Assembly (NCBI GenBank): GCA_014799675.1
Contig: JAAVHM010000151.1
Location: 1 to 15,657, forward strand
From: Ruminococcus sp.
Lineage (GTDB): Bacteria > Bacillota > Clostridia > Oscillospirales > Ruminococcaceae
DNA: 15,657 nucleotides
Reading direction: 5' to 3'
Shown: positions 1-6,690 of the stretch, in pieces
How the letters are laid out: each line of letters opens with the position of its first letter
Numbering within the stretch: the stretch's first letter is position 1
The notes under the pieces: generated by a model
The model's input: the letters and a program-made list of their open reading frames with translations, nothing else
What the model was told of the DNA's origin: nothing
Database searches by the model: none
Program-made: the position numbers and the translations under genes

Positions 1-14
1 AAGGGGTGAGTGGG

Positions 15-116
15 AAGAGGAGCGCGAGGGGAAACCTTGCAGGGGGAAGGGGGAATGCCGATTTTTGTTGGGTTTATTTGTCCCCCTTCCCCCTACAAGG
101 TGTCCCCTCGCTCCCT
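15..116. repeat. Long imperfect GC-rich inverted repeat (about 36-bp arms)
   Basis: The left arm (about 15-53) and right arm (81-116) are imperfect reverse complements. Both are made of G-rich blocks (GAGGGG, ACCTTG, AGGGGGAAGGGGGA) against C-rich partners, with a loop of about 27 nt between them. The paired arms could form a long RNA hairpin or a DNA cruciform. It may act as a terminator for a gene left of the window, or it may be a dispersed palindromic element. The GTAGGG/CCCTAC end words resemble those of the element at 6593-6667. There is no uridine run typical of an intrinsic terminator. Confidence 0.6.
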
Positions 117-201
117 TGTGAACGACTAACAAATTCCTAACCTTGCTTCTAAAATTCAAAGACAAACAAACCGCACAGACAAAACAAATTACATCGCTAA
201 A

Positions 202-230
202 TTAAAATTTATGTGTAAAAAATATAGAAT
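202..230 (+). promoter_or_regulatory. Weak candidate sigma-A promoter for the ATPase gene
   Basis: TTAAAA (202-207) and TAGAAT (225-230) are spaced by 17 bp, matching the vegetative consensus at 4/6 and 5/6 positions. This would give a leader of about 110 nt before the ATG at 346. The region is AT-rich, so chance matches are easy. An isolated -10-like TATACT at 303-308 lacks a good -35. Confidence 0.25.
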
Positions 231-345
231 AGTAAATAAAATTGCAGAGGACGTTTTTCCCCATTATTAATTGAATATGTAATATTGAGGGCTTGTACCG
301 AATATACTTTAGGGACAAGTAAAACCTTTGAGAGGAGCCTGCTTT

Positions 346-3030
346 ATGCTTGAAATTCTTGACAAGCCTTATACAAAATCTCCACGGGGACTTTCTTCCG
401 CCGAGGCTGCGGAGAGGCTTAAAAAATACGGTGAAAATTCCCTTGCAAAAGAAAAAAGGGCAAAGCCTTTGAAAATTTTTATCGGACAGTTCCGTGACAT
501 TATGATACTTATTCTTCTTGCGGCGACGGTGGTATCCTTTTTCCTCGGGGAAATTTACGACGCTGTGACCATTGTTATAATCGTTCTTCTCAACGCAGTA
601 TTGGGATTTATTCAGGAGTACAAAACCGAAAAAACTCTTATCGCGCTAAAGAACATGACTGCCCCCTCCGCTAAATGCTACCGTGACGGAACGCTTGTTA
701 CCGTCCCCGCGGCGGAGCTTGTCCCCGGAGATATTATACGCCTTGAAGCAGGAGACAAAGTTCCTGCGGACGGTGCTATTATTTCCGAAAAGGGACTTCT
801 TGCGGAGGAAAGTATTTTGACGGGAGAGTCCGCCGCCGTTTCAAAAAATGCGGGAGACCCCGACGATACCGACAATTCCATAGGCAGGGCGAACATTGTT
901 TACAGCGGCACGGTCATCACAAAGGGCGCGGCGGAGGTAAAGGTTTTCGCCACGGGAATAAACGCTCAAATGGGAAAAATTTCGGGAATGCTCACCGAGA
1001 TAGAGGAAGAACTTACCCCCTTGCAAAAGCGTCTTGCGGAGCTTGGCAAGGCTGTTGCGATAATCTGTCTTGCCGTCTGCGCGGCTGTAACCGTTGCGGG
1101 AATCCTGCGGGGCGAGCCTGTTTTCGATATGCTTATGACAGGCATAACTATTGCAATTGCGGCAATTCCCGAGGGGCTGCCTGCAACGGTGACGATCGCC
1201 CTTGCTCTTGCAGTGGGACGTATGTTAAAGAAAAACGCTCTTGTTCACAAGCTTCATTCGGTTGAAACTCTTGGCTGCGCTTCTGTAATTTGTACCGACA
1301 AGACGGGTACTGTTACCGAAAATAAAATGACCGTTACTACCGCTTACTGCGGAGGGAACGAGTACGCATTTTCTGGGAACGGCTATAAAATTGCGGGAGA
1401 AATAACCTCCGCCTCGGACGGCGCAAGAATAAATCCCGCCTCCACCTCCGCGCTGCGGGAAATGCTCATCTGCGGCACGGTCTGCACGGGTTCTGCAATT
1501 ACCGCGGAGAAAAAAACAGAGACACGGGACAGGGGCAGGCTTACCGTTTCGGGAGAGTGGCAGGCGACGGGAGACCCTACCGAGCTTGCGCTCCTTGTTG
1601 CGGCGGCAAAGGGCGGAATTACTGCGGATAAGCTTGGTTCGTCCTACCGAAAAATTGACGAGATACCCTTTGACAGTGAGACGCGGTGCATGACGGTGAT
1701 TTGTGCAAGCGGCGGCGTGCGTACCGCTTATTCAAAAGGCGCTCTTGATGTAATTCTTGGCAGGTGCGCTTTTGTTATGACGGACGAGGGAATAGTCCCC
1801 CTGACATACAGAAAGCGGCAGGAAATTATTGCGGAGCATGACAAGCTTACGCAGGACGCTTTGCGGGTGCTTGCGCTTTCCAAAAAGGACATTGCAAAAA
1901 ACGGTACTGAAAATACAGATGAAAATTACGAAAGCGGAATGATATTTTTAGGACTTGCGGGAATGCTTGACCCGCCGAGAGCCGAGGCGAAGCGGGCTGT
2001 AAAGCTTTGCAGGAGCGCACACATTCGGACGGTGATGATAACAGGCGACCACAAAAACACCGCTGCCGCCGTTGCAAAACAAGCTGGGATAATGCGTGGC
2101 GGAGACCTTGTTATAACAGGCGCGGAGCTTGCCGCAATGAGCGACACAGACCTTGACAGAAAGCTTCCCGACGTAAGCGTTTTCGCAAGGGTAAGTCCCG
2201 CCGACAAGCTTAGAATTGTACGTGCATTCAAGCGGCGGGGGGACATTGTTACAATGACAGGCGACGGCGTAAACGACGCTCCCGCGGTAAAGGAAGCAAG
2301 CATTGGCGTTGCCATGGGAATAACGGGAACAGACGTTACCAAACAGGCGGCGGACGTTGTTCTTCTTGACGATAATTTCGCGACACTTGTCAGCGCGGTT
2401 GAGCAGGGACGGGGCATATATTCCAACATAAGAAAATTCGTGCGGTATCTTTTAAGCTGCAATATCGGCGAGGTGCTGACGATGTTTTTAGGCATAATAA
2501 TGGGTATGCCAATGGTGCTTCTTCCCACGCAAATCTTGCTTGTAAATCTCGTAACGGACGGTCTCCCCGCAATTGCATTAGGAGTTGAGCCGCCCGAGGA
2601 GGAGAACATGAGAAAGCCCCCGAGAAAGGCTGACGAAAGCTTTTTCTCCGAGGGTCTGATGTGGAAAATTGTTTTCCGAGGTATTCTTATCGGGCTTTGC
2701 ACTTTGGGAAGCTTCACGGTCATAAACAAGCTTTTCGGAAGCGTTTCAGCCGCGCGGACGGCTGCATTGTTCACCCTTGTGCTGTCCCAGCTTTGCCATG
2801 TTTTCGAGTGCAAATCGGAGAAGAAAAATATTTTCACCGTGCCATACATGAACAACAAAAAGCTTATCGGGGCGGTGCTTATTTCCCTTGCCATAGTTTT
2901 TGGGGCAGCGTATTTCCCGCCGCTTCAGGTGATTTTCTGCACAGTTCCGCTGACCTGCGAACAGCTTCTTATAGCTGCGGGATTTGCTATCTTTGCGCCT
3001 ATTCTGCAATGCTTTGTCAAAACCGAATAA
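346..3030 (+). CDS. Calcium-type P-type (P2A) cation-transporting ATPase
   Basis: This is an 894-residue membrane pump that couples ATP hydrolysis to cation export, most likely Ca2+. Visible motifs are the actuator TGES (159-162), the phosphorylation motif DKTGT with aspartate 318, and the hinge motif GDGVNDAP (starting at G639). The helix-4 motif PEGLP (275-279) is typical of SERCA/PacL-type pumps. Helix 5 carries N706 and E709 (NIGE), and helix 6 carries N734, T737 and D738 (NLVTDG), which match known Ca2+ ligands. At the helix-8 ligand position there is Q815 in place of the SERCA glutamate, as in single-site bacterial and plasma-membrane pumps. The open frame extends back to a TTG at 328, but AGGAG at 333-337 sits 8 nt before the ATG at 346, so I chose that start. 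The gene stands alone. Substrate is inferred; Mn2+ is possible. Confidence 0.93.
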   Translation: MLEILDKPYTKSPRGLSSAEAAERLKKYGENSLAKEKRAKPLKIFIGQFRDIMILILLAATVVSFFLGEIYDAVTIVIIVLLNAVLGFIQEYKTEKTLIALKNMTAPSAKCYRDGTLVTVPAAELVPGDIIRLEAGDKVPADGAIISEKGLLAEESILTGESAAVSKNAGDPDDTDNSIGRANIVYSGTVITKGAAEVKVFATGINAQMGKISGMLTEIEEELTPLQKRLAELGKAVAIICLAVCAAVTVAGILRGEPVFDMLMTGITIAIAAIPEGLPATVTIALALAVGRMLKKNALVHKLHSVETLGCASVICTDKTGTVTENKMTVTTAYCGGNEYAFSGNGYKIAGEITSASDGARINPASTSALREMLICGTVCTGSAITAEKKTETRDRGRLTVSGEWQATGDPTELALLVAAAKGGITADKLGSSYRKIDEIPFDSETRCMTVICASGGVRTAYSKGALDVILGRCAFVMTDEGIVPLTYRKRQEIIAEHDKLTQDALRVLALSKKDIAKNGTENTDENYESGMIFLGLAGMLDPPRAEAKRAVKLCRSAHIRTVMITGDHKNTAAAVAKQAGIMRGGDLVITGAELAAMSDTDLDRKLPDVSVFARVSPADKLRIVRAFKRRGDIVTMTGDGVNDAPAVKEASIGVAMGITGTDVTKQAADVVLLDDNFATLVSAVEQGRGIYSNIRKFVRYLLSCNIGEVLTMFLGIIMGMPMVLLPTQILLVNLVTDGLPAIALGVEPPEEENMRKPPRKADESFFSEGLMWKIVFRGILIGLCTLGSFTVINKLFGSVSAARTAALFTLVLSQLCHVFECKSEKKNIFTVPYMNNKKLIGAVLISLAIVFGAAYFPPLQVIFCTVPLTCEQLLIAAGFAIFAPILQCFVKTE

Positions 3031-3037
3031 AAAGCGC

Positions 3038-3066
3038 TTGACAAATTATTGTTATAATGATATAAT
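3038..3066 (+). promoter_or_regulatory. Consensus extended -10 sigma-A promoter
   Basis: TTGACA (3038-3043), a 17-bp spacer and TATAAT (3061-3066), with TGA directly before the -10 (extended -10). Every consensus hexamer base is present. It begins 8 bp after the ATPase stop codon and points away from any plus-strand protein gene. The only thing downstream before a terminator is about 90 bp of non-coding sequence. Confidence 0.75.
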
Positions 3067-3072
3067 ATAAAT

Positions 3073-3165
3073 ATAAGTAAAAGGCTGTGCTTAAATTATT
3101 TCTTGTGAAACACAAGATAATAGAGCGTGAACAAAAAGCTTCCCGATTTTGGGAAGCTTTTTGTT
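3073..3165 (+). ncRNA. Candidate small RNA, about 93 nt
   Basis: A consensus promoter places the transcription start near 3073, and a perfect 14-bp terminator hairpin ends at about 3165. In between there is no ATG. The only GTG-initiated frame (3105) has no ribosome binding site. The predicted transcript holds an internal hairpin TCTTGTG-AAA-CACAAGA (3101-3117), extended by ATTA/TAAT pairing across a 2-nt bulge, then the terminator stem. The 5' part, roughly 3073-3092, looks single-stranded. I recognise no known RNA family, and it is too short for 6S RNA or tmRNA. The evidence is promoter plus structure plus terminator only. Confidence 0.5.
3131..3165. terminator. Bidirectional intrinsic terminator
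   Basis: A perfect 14-bp stem (3131-3144 with 3151-3164) encloses a GATTTT loop. The stem base is A-rich on one side and T-rich on the other, so it can end transcription from both directions: the plus-strand candidate RNA or ATPase, and the minus-strand DUF1385 gene whose stop codon is at 3174. Confidence 0.85.
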
Positions 3166-3173
3166 GCTTATAA

Positions 3174-4133
3174 TCACCACTTGTCCTCTTCGCCCTCTTT
3201 GGGGAGACATGGGGTAAGCGCGGCGATAGCGACTTCTATCTGCTTGTCGGTGGGTTCTTTTGTTGTGATGTGCTGTAACCATATTCCCGGGGCGGAAACT
3301 ATTCTTGTAAGAATGTTGTCAAACCGTCCCGCAAGCTTGATTATTTCATACGCAACGGAGGCTTCGGGAATAAGACAAAGCATCTGCACGCCGAACCTTA
3401 TCCACATATTTCCCCGCGGCAGGAAAATTCCCACAACTATGCTTATCAGCAAAACTATCAGTATAAAGCTTGTTCCGCAGCGTGGGTGGAAGCGTGTGTG
3501 CTTACGGACGTTCTCAACCGTAAGCTCCTCCTGCGCCTCGTAGCAGGCTATGGATTTATGCTCCGCGCCGTGGTACATAAAGGTGGTCTTTATGCTTCCC
3601 ATAAAGGAAATCGCGTACATATATCCCACTAAAAGAACCAGTCTCACAAGTCCCTCGGTAACAGGTCTTGCGGCTTCGGGAAGTCCCGCATTTATTAGAA
3701 GATTTGCGATAAGGACAGGTCCGCCCTTAAAGACGATAAGGGCGAAAGCCATAGCGATAACAACCGAGATTATCATTATGACGTTCACAAGCTTGTCCCC
3801 GAATTTGTCGGTGAGCCATTGCTCGAATTTGGAAAGCTCCTCCTCTTCCTCGTCATCGTCAATTTGTTTTTCGGCGGACTTCATTGTACAGCGTATGCCC
3901 TCCACAAGGCTTGCCACAAAATTTATGCACCCTCTGATAAAGGGGACTTTTCTGTACCACGGAGCGTCCTTGCCGTTTTTTACAGCCCATTGCTCAATAT
4001 CTATCGTTCCGTTTGGAAGTCTGCAAGCCATAGCCGCCGTGGTTATGCCCCGCATATAAACTCCCTCGATAAGAGCCTGACCTCCTATTTTGGATTTAAA
4101 GCACTCTTTTTTGCAGTTTTTATCTTCGCTCAT
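3174..4133 (-). CDS. DUF1385 family membrane protein (YqhQ-like)
   Basis: A 319-residue protein of the DUF1385 family (Bacillus YqhQ type), annotated by similarity as a possible metal-dependent membrane enzyme with no proven reaction. The family signature IGGQALIEGVYMRG lies near residues 16-29. A second conserved block, YHGAEHKSIACYE followed by KHTRFHPRCGTSF, carries several histidines and a cysteine that could bind metal. Hydrophobic segments lie around residues 115-135, 160-185, 225-245 and 250-270, and an acidic stretch (DDDEEEEE) precedes the first. The frame could start at a TTG at 4154, but the ATG at 4133 has an AAGGA-type ribosome binding site (4145-4152) upstream, so I use it. It follows the histidine kinase gene on the same strand across an AT-rich repeat element. 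A functional link to that kinase is not shown. Confidence 0.9.
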   Translation of the reverse strand: MSEDKNCKKECFKSKIGGQALIEGVYMRGITTAAMACRLPNGTIDIEQWAVKNGKDAPWYRKVPFIRGCINFVASLVEGIRCTMKSAEKQIDDDEEEEELSKFEQWLTDKFGDKLVNVIMIISVVIAMAFALIVFKGGPVLIANLLINAGLPEAARPVTEGLVRLVLLVGYMYAISFMGSIKTTFMYHGAEHKSIACYEAQEELTVENVRKHTRFHPRCGTSFILIVLLISIVVGIFLPRGNMWIRFGVQMLCLIPEASVAYEIIKLAGRFDNILTRIVSAPGIWLQHITTKEPTDKQIEVAIAALTPCLPKEGEEDKW

Positions 4134-4155
4134 TTTTTGGCAAATCCTTTCCAAA

Positions 4156-4299
4156 TTAATTAATAATTAACAATTAATAATTAATAATTGCGGTGTCGGC
4201 TTTGCCGACAGATTTAAAATTTATTTTCAAGAAAATTTATTTTCAAGAAGACATAATAATTATTAATTATTCATTATTAATTATTAATTTAAAATTATT
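4156..4299. repeat. AT-rich palindromic element, copy 1, with heptamer arms and an inserted 16-bp duplication
   Basis: The left arm (4156-4190) is five 7-bp units of the ATAATTA type. The core (4191-4210) carries the perfect hairpin TGTCGGC-TTT-GCCGACA. The right arm (about 4258-4299) is made of AATTATT/CATTATT heptamers complementary to the left arm and runs into the kinase stop codon (4295-4297). Between core and right arm sits a perfect 16-bp tandem duplication, AAAATTTATTTTCAAG at 4216-4231 and 4232-4247, absent from copy 2 at 10717-10805. The left arm directly abuts the ribosome binding site of the DUF1385 gene. Confidence 0.85.
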
Positions 4300-5710
4300 T
4301 ATTTTCTTGCTTCTGTACAGGCAATGTTATTGTAACCGTCGTACCCACGCCCTGCTCGCTGAAAATTTCCAGCTTTCCGCCATGGAGGGTAACTATTTCG
4401 TCCGCAACGGCAAGTCCTATGCCGCTTCCTCGGCGTGTATGGTTCGCCTTGTAAAATTTCGTCTTGACCTTTGGCAAGTCCTGCGGACTTATTCCGCAGC
4501 CCGTGTCGGAAACGTCCACCTCGATATGCCTTGCGTCGGACATTGTCGCTTGTACTGACACAACCCCGCCCTTATTGGAATACTTTATGGCGTTGTCGAT
4601 AATATTTACAAAAACCTGCCGCAGACGGTTGCGGTCGCCGTACACAAAGGGAAGCATATCAGGCTCGTCGTATATAACGTCTATGCCCTCTTTCCTTGCT
4701 TTTTCGGTGTAGATAAGGACAGCGTCCCCCAGCTCGGCAAGGATATCCATTGTGTTTTTGTTAAGTGAGAACTTTCCGTTCTGCATACGTGAGAAGTCCA
4801 GCAAGTCCTCCACCATTCGGGAAAGCCTTTCGCTTTCGCTTGTGATAACGCGCATACCCTTTGCAATGGTTTCCTCATCGTCTGGCATACTTCCCACAGT
4901 TTCCGCCCAGCCCTTTATTGCGGTAAGAGGCGTTCTCAGCTCGTGGGAAACGCTTGAAATAAAGTCGTTCTTCATCTGCTCGGAAAGCTCCAGCTCGCTT
5001 GCCATATGGTTTACAATGTCGCAAAGCTCGCCTATCTCGTCGTCGTTTTTCTTTGTAATTCTTACGGAAAAGTCCCCCACGGCGTAACGCCTTGCAGTCG
5101 AGCCTATCTGCCGCACGGGGATTACTATGGACTTGATAAAGTAAAGTCCCGAAGCAAACATGAGTATCAGTATTGCGAAACAAATAACTATAAATATCAA
5201 AGCTATAAAGGAGACGCTCCTGTCGATTTTCTCCATGGACGAAACAAGACGTACCGCCGAGTAGCCCAGATCGTTGTCGGGGAGCATAAGGCAGACAGCC
5301 ATTATATTTTCGCCGCTTGAAATTTTTCCCGTGTAGTAGCCGCTTGTGCCGCTTGACAAAGCCTGATTGAAGTCCTCCATGCTGTCAAGGCTTTCCTCGG
5401 GAACGAACCCCGACGAGGTCAGACCTATACGTCCCCTGCTGTCCACGACCATAAGCTCCATTTTGTCCTTTTCGCTCCAGCTTTCAACAATGGAGCGCAC
5501 CTCCGCCGAAAAGCTTGCCGAGGGGTCGTTGTAGGAACGCTGCAATATGCTTGATATCATATTTATACGGGAGGTCAGATACTGCCTTGCCGTGCCGTAA
5601 TAATAGCTGCGGACGAAAACCGTGCCGCTTATCACAACAGCAAAAAGCATTATTGAGATCACGCCAAGGTTGTTCACCAGCCAGCGGCGTGTTATTGTTA
5701 CCCTTCGCAA
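4295..5710 (-). CDS. Sensor histidine kinase (HAMP, HisKA, HATPase_c)
   Basis: A 471-residue membrane kinase paired with the response regulator just upstream. One helix lies near residues 14-32. An extracytoplasmic sensing region of about 135 residues follows, then a second helix near 168-192. A HAMP linker spans about 192-245. The H-box SHELRTP has the phosphorylated histidine at 256, and the ATPase domain shows the N-box asparagine 373 (NIIDNAIKYS), the G1 box DTGCGI from 402 and the G2 box GSGIGLA from 428. All catalytic boxes are intact. The start is a TTG at 5710 with AGGAGG 10 nt upstream (5721-5726); no ATG lies in a sensible position. The gap to the regulator is only 51 nt and consists of the ribosome binding site plus a heptamer tract, so the two genes are almost certainly co-transcribed. 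The signal sensed is unknown. Confidence 0.93.
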   Translation of the reverse strand: MRRVTITRRWLVNNLGVISIMLFAVVISGTVFVRSYYYGTARQYLTSRINMISSILQRSYNDPSASFSAEVRSIVESWSEKDKMELMVVDSRGRIGLTSSGFVPEESLDSMEDFNQALSSGTSGYYTGKISSGENIMAVCLMLPDNDLGYSAVRLVSSMEKIDRSVSFIALIFIVICFAILILMFASGLYFIKSIVIPVRQIGSTARRYAVGDFSVRITKKNDDEIGELCDIVNHMASELELSEQMKNDFISSVSHELRTPLTAIKGWAETVGSMPDDEETIAKGMRVITSESERLSRMVEDLLDFSRMQNGKFSLNKNTMDILAELGDAVLIYTEKARKEGIDVIYDEPDMLPFVYGDRNRLRQVFVNIIDNAIKYSNKGGVVSVQATMSDARHIEVDVSDTGCGISPQDLPKVKTKFYKANHTRRGSGIGLAVADEIVTLHGGKLEIFSEQGVGTTVTITLPVQKQENK

Positions 5711-5728
5711 AGCTCTTGTGCCTCCTTT

Positions 5729-5763
5729 CAGAAAATAGAGATTAGAGGTTTGAGGATAAAGTT
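5729..5763. repeat. Heptamer tract, 5 x 7 bp, before the kinase ribosome binding site
   Basis: Five consecutive 7-bp units on the plus strand: CAGAAAA, TAGAGAT, TAGAGGT, TTGAGGA, TAAAGTT. The tract starts immediately after the complement of the kinase Shine-Dalgarno sequence (5721-5728) and reaches into the stop codon of the response regulator (5762-5764), filling the whole gap. Units are diverged but keep the 7-bp phase and resemble those at 6514-6548. Confidence 0.6.
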
Positions 5764-6499
5764 ATTCCTCCGTGTCTTCTTCGTCGGGGTCTTTCACCGA
5801 CCATTTGTAACCGAAGCCCCATATCGTTGATATGTACCTCGGATTTGAGGGTACGTCCTCAATTTTCATTCTTATGCGGCGGACGTTCACGTCCACGATC
5901 TTATCGTCTCCGAAGTAGTTGTCCCCCCAGATATGTCCGAGTATAGAACCTCTGTCAAGAGCAGTCTCGGCGTTGAGAATGAAGTACTCCAAAATCTGAT
6001 ATTCCACCTGCGTAAGGTCAATAGGCATATCGTCCTTTGTAACAGTCCTGCTTTTAAGGTTAAGGCGGAAAGGTCCGGACTCGATTGTCTCACCCTCCTC
6101 GTCCTCCTCGTCGCTTGGAACAACGCTCATGCAGACCCTGCGGTAGATAGCGTCAATTCTCGCGGTAAGCTCCGAGGGCGAAAAGGGCTTTGTAATATAG
6201 TCGTCCGCCCCGAGCATAAGACCGCTTACCTTGTCCATTTCCTGTGTTTTTGCGGAAAGCATGATAATACCCAGCCTGCTGCTTTTCTTTCGGAGAGCCT
6301 TGCAGACCTGAAAGCCGTCTATGCCCGGCATCATAATATCCAGAATGGCAATGTCAAAGTGACCCCTTTCCTCCTCAAAAACTCTTATTGCGTCCTCGCC
6401 GCAGTTTACGTCAACAACGTCGTAGCCTGCCCGCTTTAAGTTTATTACCACAAAGTCTCTGATAACGTCCTCGTCCTCGCAAACAAGTATGCGTTTCAT
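5762..6499 (-). CDS. OmpR/PhoB-family response regulator
   Basis: A 245-residue cytoplasmic transcription factor. The receiver domain covers about residues 1-120, with acidic pocket E8/D9, phosphoacceptor aspartate 54 (AILDIMMPG), serine 82 and lysine 104 (ITKPF). A highly acidic linker (DEEDEEGE) follows. A C-terminal winged-helix DNA-binding domain spans about 142-235, ending in the typical YISTIWGFGYKW motif. The ATG at 6499 is preceded by AAAGGAGG (complement of 6507-6514) at a 7-nt spacing. The partner kinase follows on the same strand. The lipoprotein gene lies 191 nt upstream, separated by a heptamer tract and a GC-rich palindrome, with no clear terminator or promoter between them that I can identify. 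Regulated genes cannot be read from the sequence. Confidence 0.95.
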   Translation of the reverse strand: MKRILVCEDEDVIRDFVVINLKRAGYDVVDVNCGEDAIRVFEEERGHFDIAILDIMMPGIDGFQVCKALRKKSSRLGIIMLSAKTQEMDKVSGLMLGADDYITKPFSPSELTARIDAIYRRVCMSVVPSDEEDEEGETIESGPFRLNLKSRTVTKDDMPIDLTQVEYQILEYFILNAETALDRGSILGHIWGDNYFGDDKIVDVNVRRIRMKIEDVPSNPRYISTIWGFGYKWSVKDPDEEDTEE

Positions 6500-6513
6500 A
6501 AGGCAACCTCCTT

Positions 6514-6548
6514 TAGAGAATAGAAATTAGAGAATAGAGGATAGACGT
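6514..6548. repeat. Heptamer tract, 5 x 7 bp, before the response regulator ribosome binding site
   Basis: Five in-phase units on the plus strand: TAGAGAA, TAGAAAT, TAGAGAA, TAGAGGA, TAGACGT. The first unit starts on the last base of the Shine-Dalgarno complement (6507-6514). On the coding strand the unit reads TTCTCTA. The same unit family occurs before the kinase gene at 5729-5763. Confidence 0.75.
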
Positions 6549-6592
6549 CGGAACATACCGACTGCCTGTCCAAACATTTTATTAAAAACAAC

Positions 6593-6667
6593 TTGTAGGG
6601 GCGGATTCCATATCCGCCCGCAATGAGCCGAATTTTCCGCGGGCGCATACAGGATGCGCCCCTGCAA
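6593..6667. repeat. GC-rich nested palindromic element (75 bp)
   Basis: Outer arms TTGTAGGGGCG (6593-6603) and CGCCCCTGCAA (6657-6667) are complementary apart from one mismatch position (G-U wobble in RNA). Inside are two further hairpins: GCGGAT/ATCCGC (6601-6617) and GGGCGCAT/ATGCGCCC (about 6641-6662). CGCCCGC and GCGGGCG blocks also pair across the centre. The element can adopt alternative cloverleaf-like folds. It lies between the lipoprotein stop codon and the response regulator. It resembles a dispersed intergenic palindrome rather than a simple terminator, since no uridine run follows. Confidence 0.75.
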
Positions 6668-6690
6668 AATATTTATCTTTTTGCAGATTC

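Larger units (their letters stand above)
1..345. other. Non-coding leader region upstream of the P-type ATPase
   Basis: I see no gene in this stretch. Its first third is a GC-rich inverted repeat, listed separately. The rest is AT-rich. A weak candidate promoter lies at 202-230. A small imperfect stem pairs CTTGT (292-296) with ACAAG (315-319) just before the ribosome binding site AGGAG at 333-337. I looked for a yybP-ykoY-like or other known riboswitch core because the downstream gene is a cation pump, and could not recognise one by eye. Confidence 0.6.

Noticed and set aside
120..345. Riboswitch upstream of the cation ATPase
   Set aside because: No conserved core of a metal-sensing riboswitch could be recognised; only a weak 5-bp stem is visible.
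1926..2894. 322-codon open frame on the minus strand
   Set aside because: It lies entirely inside the ATPase coding sequence, in which all catalytic motifs are intact. Its translation is low-complexity and serine/alanine-rich without a recognisable domain.
3053..3058. First TATAAT-like hexamer as the -10 box of the candidate small RNA promoter
   Set aside because: It is only 9 bp from the TTGACA; the second hexamer at 3061-3066 has the correct 17-bp spacing and the TGn extension.
3127..3543. Plus-strand open frame starting in the small-RNA region
   Set aside because: It starts inside the terminator stem without a ribosome binding site and runs antisense to DUF1385.
4134..4154. TTG start extending DUF1385 by seven residues
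   Set aside because: The ribosome binding site lies within the extension and serves the ATG at 4133.
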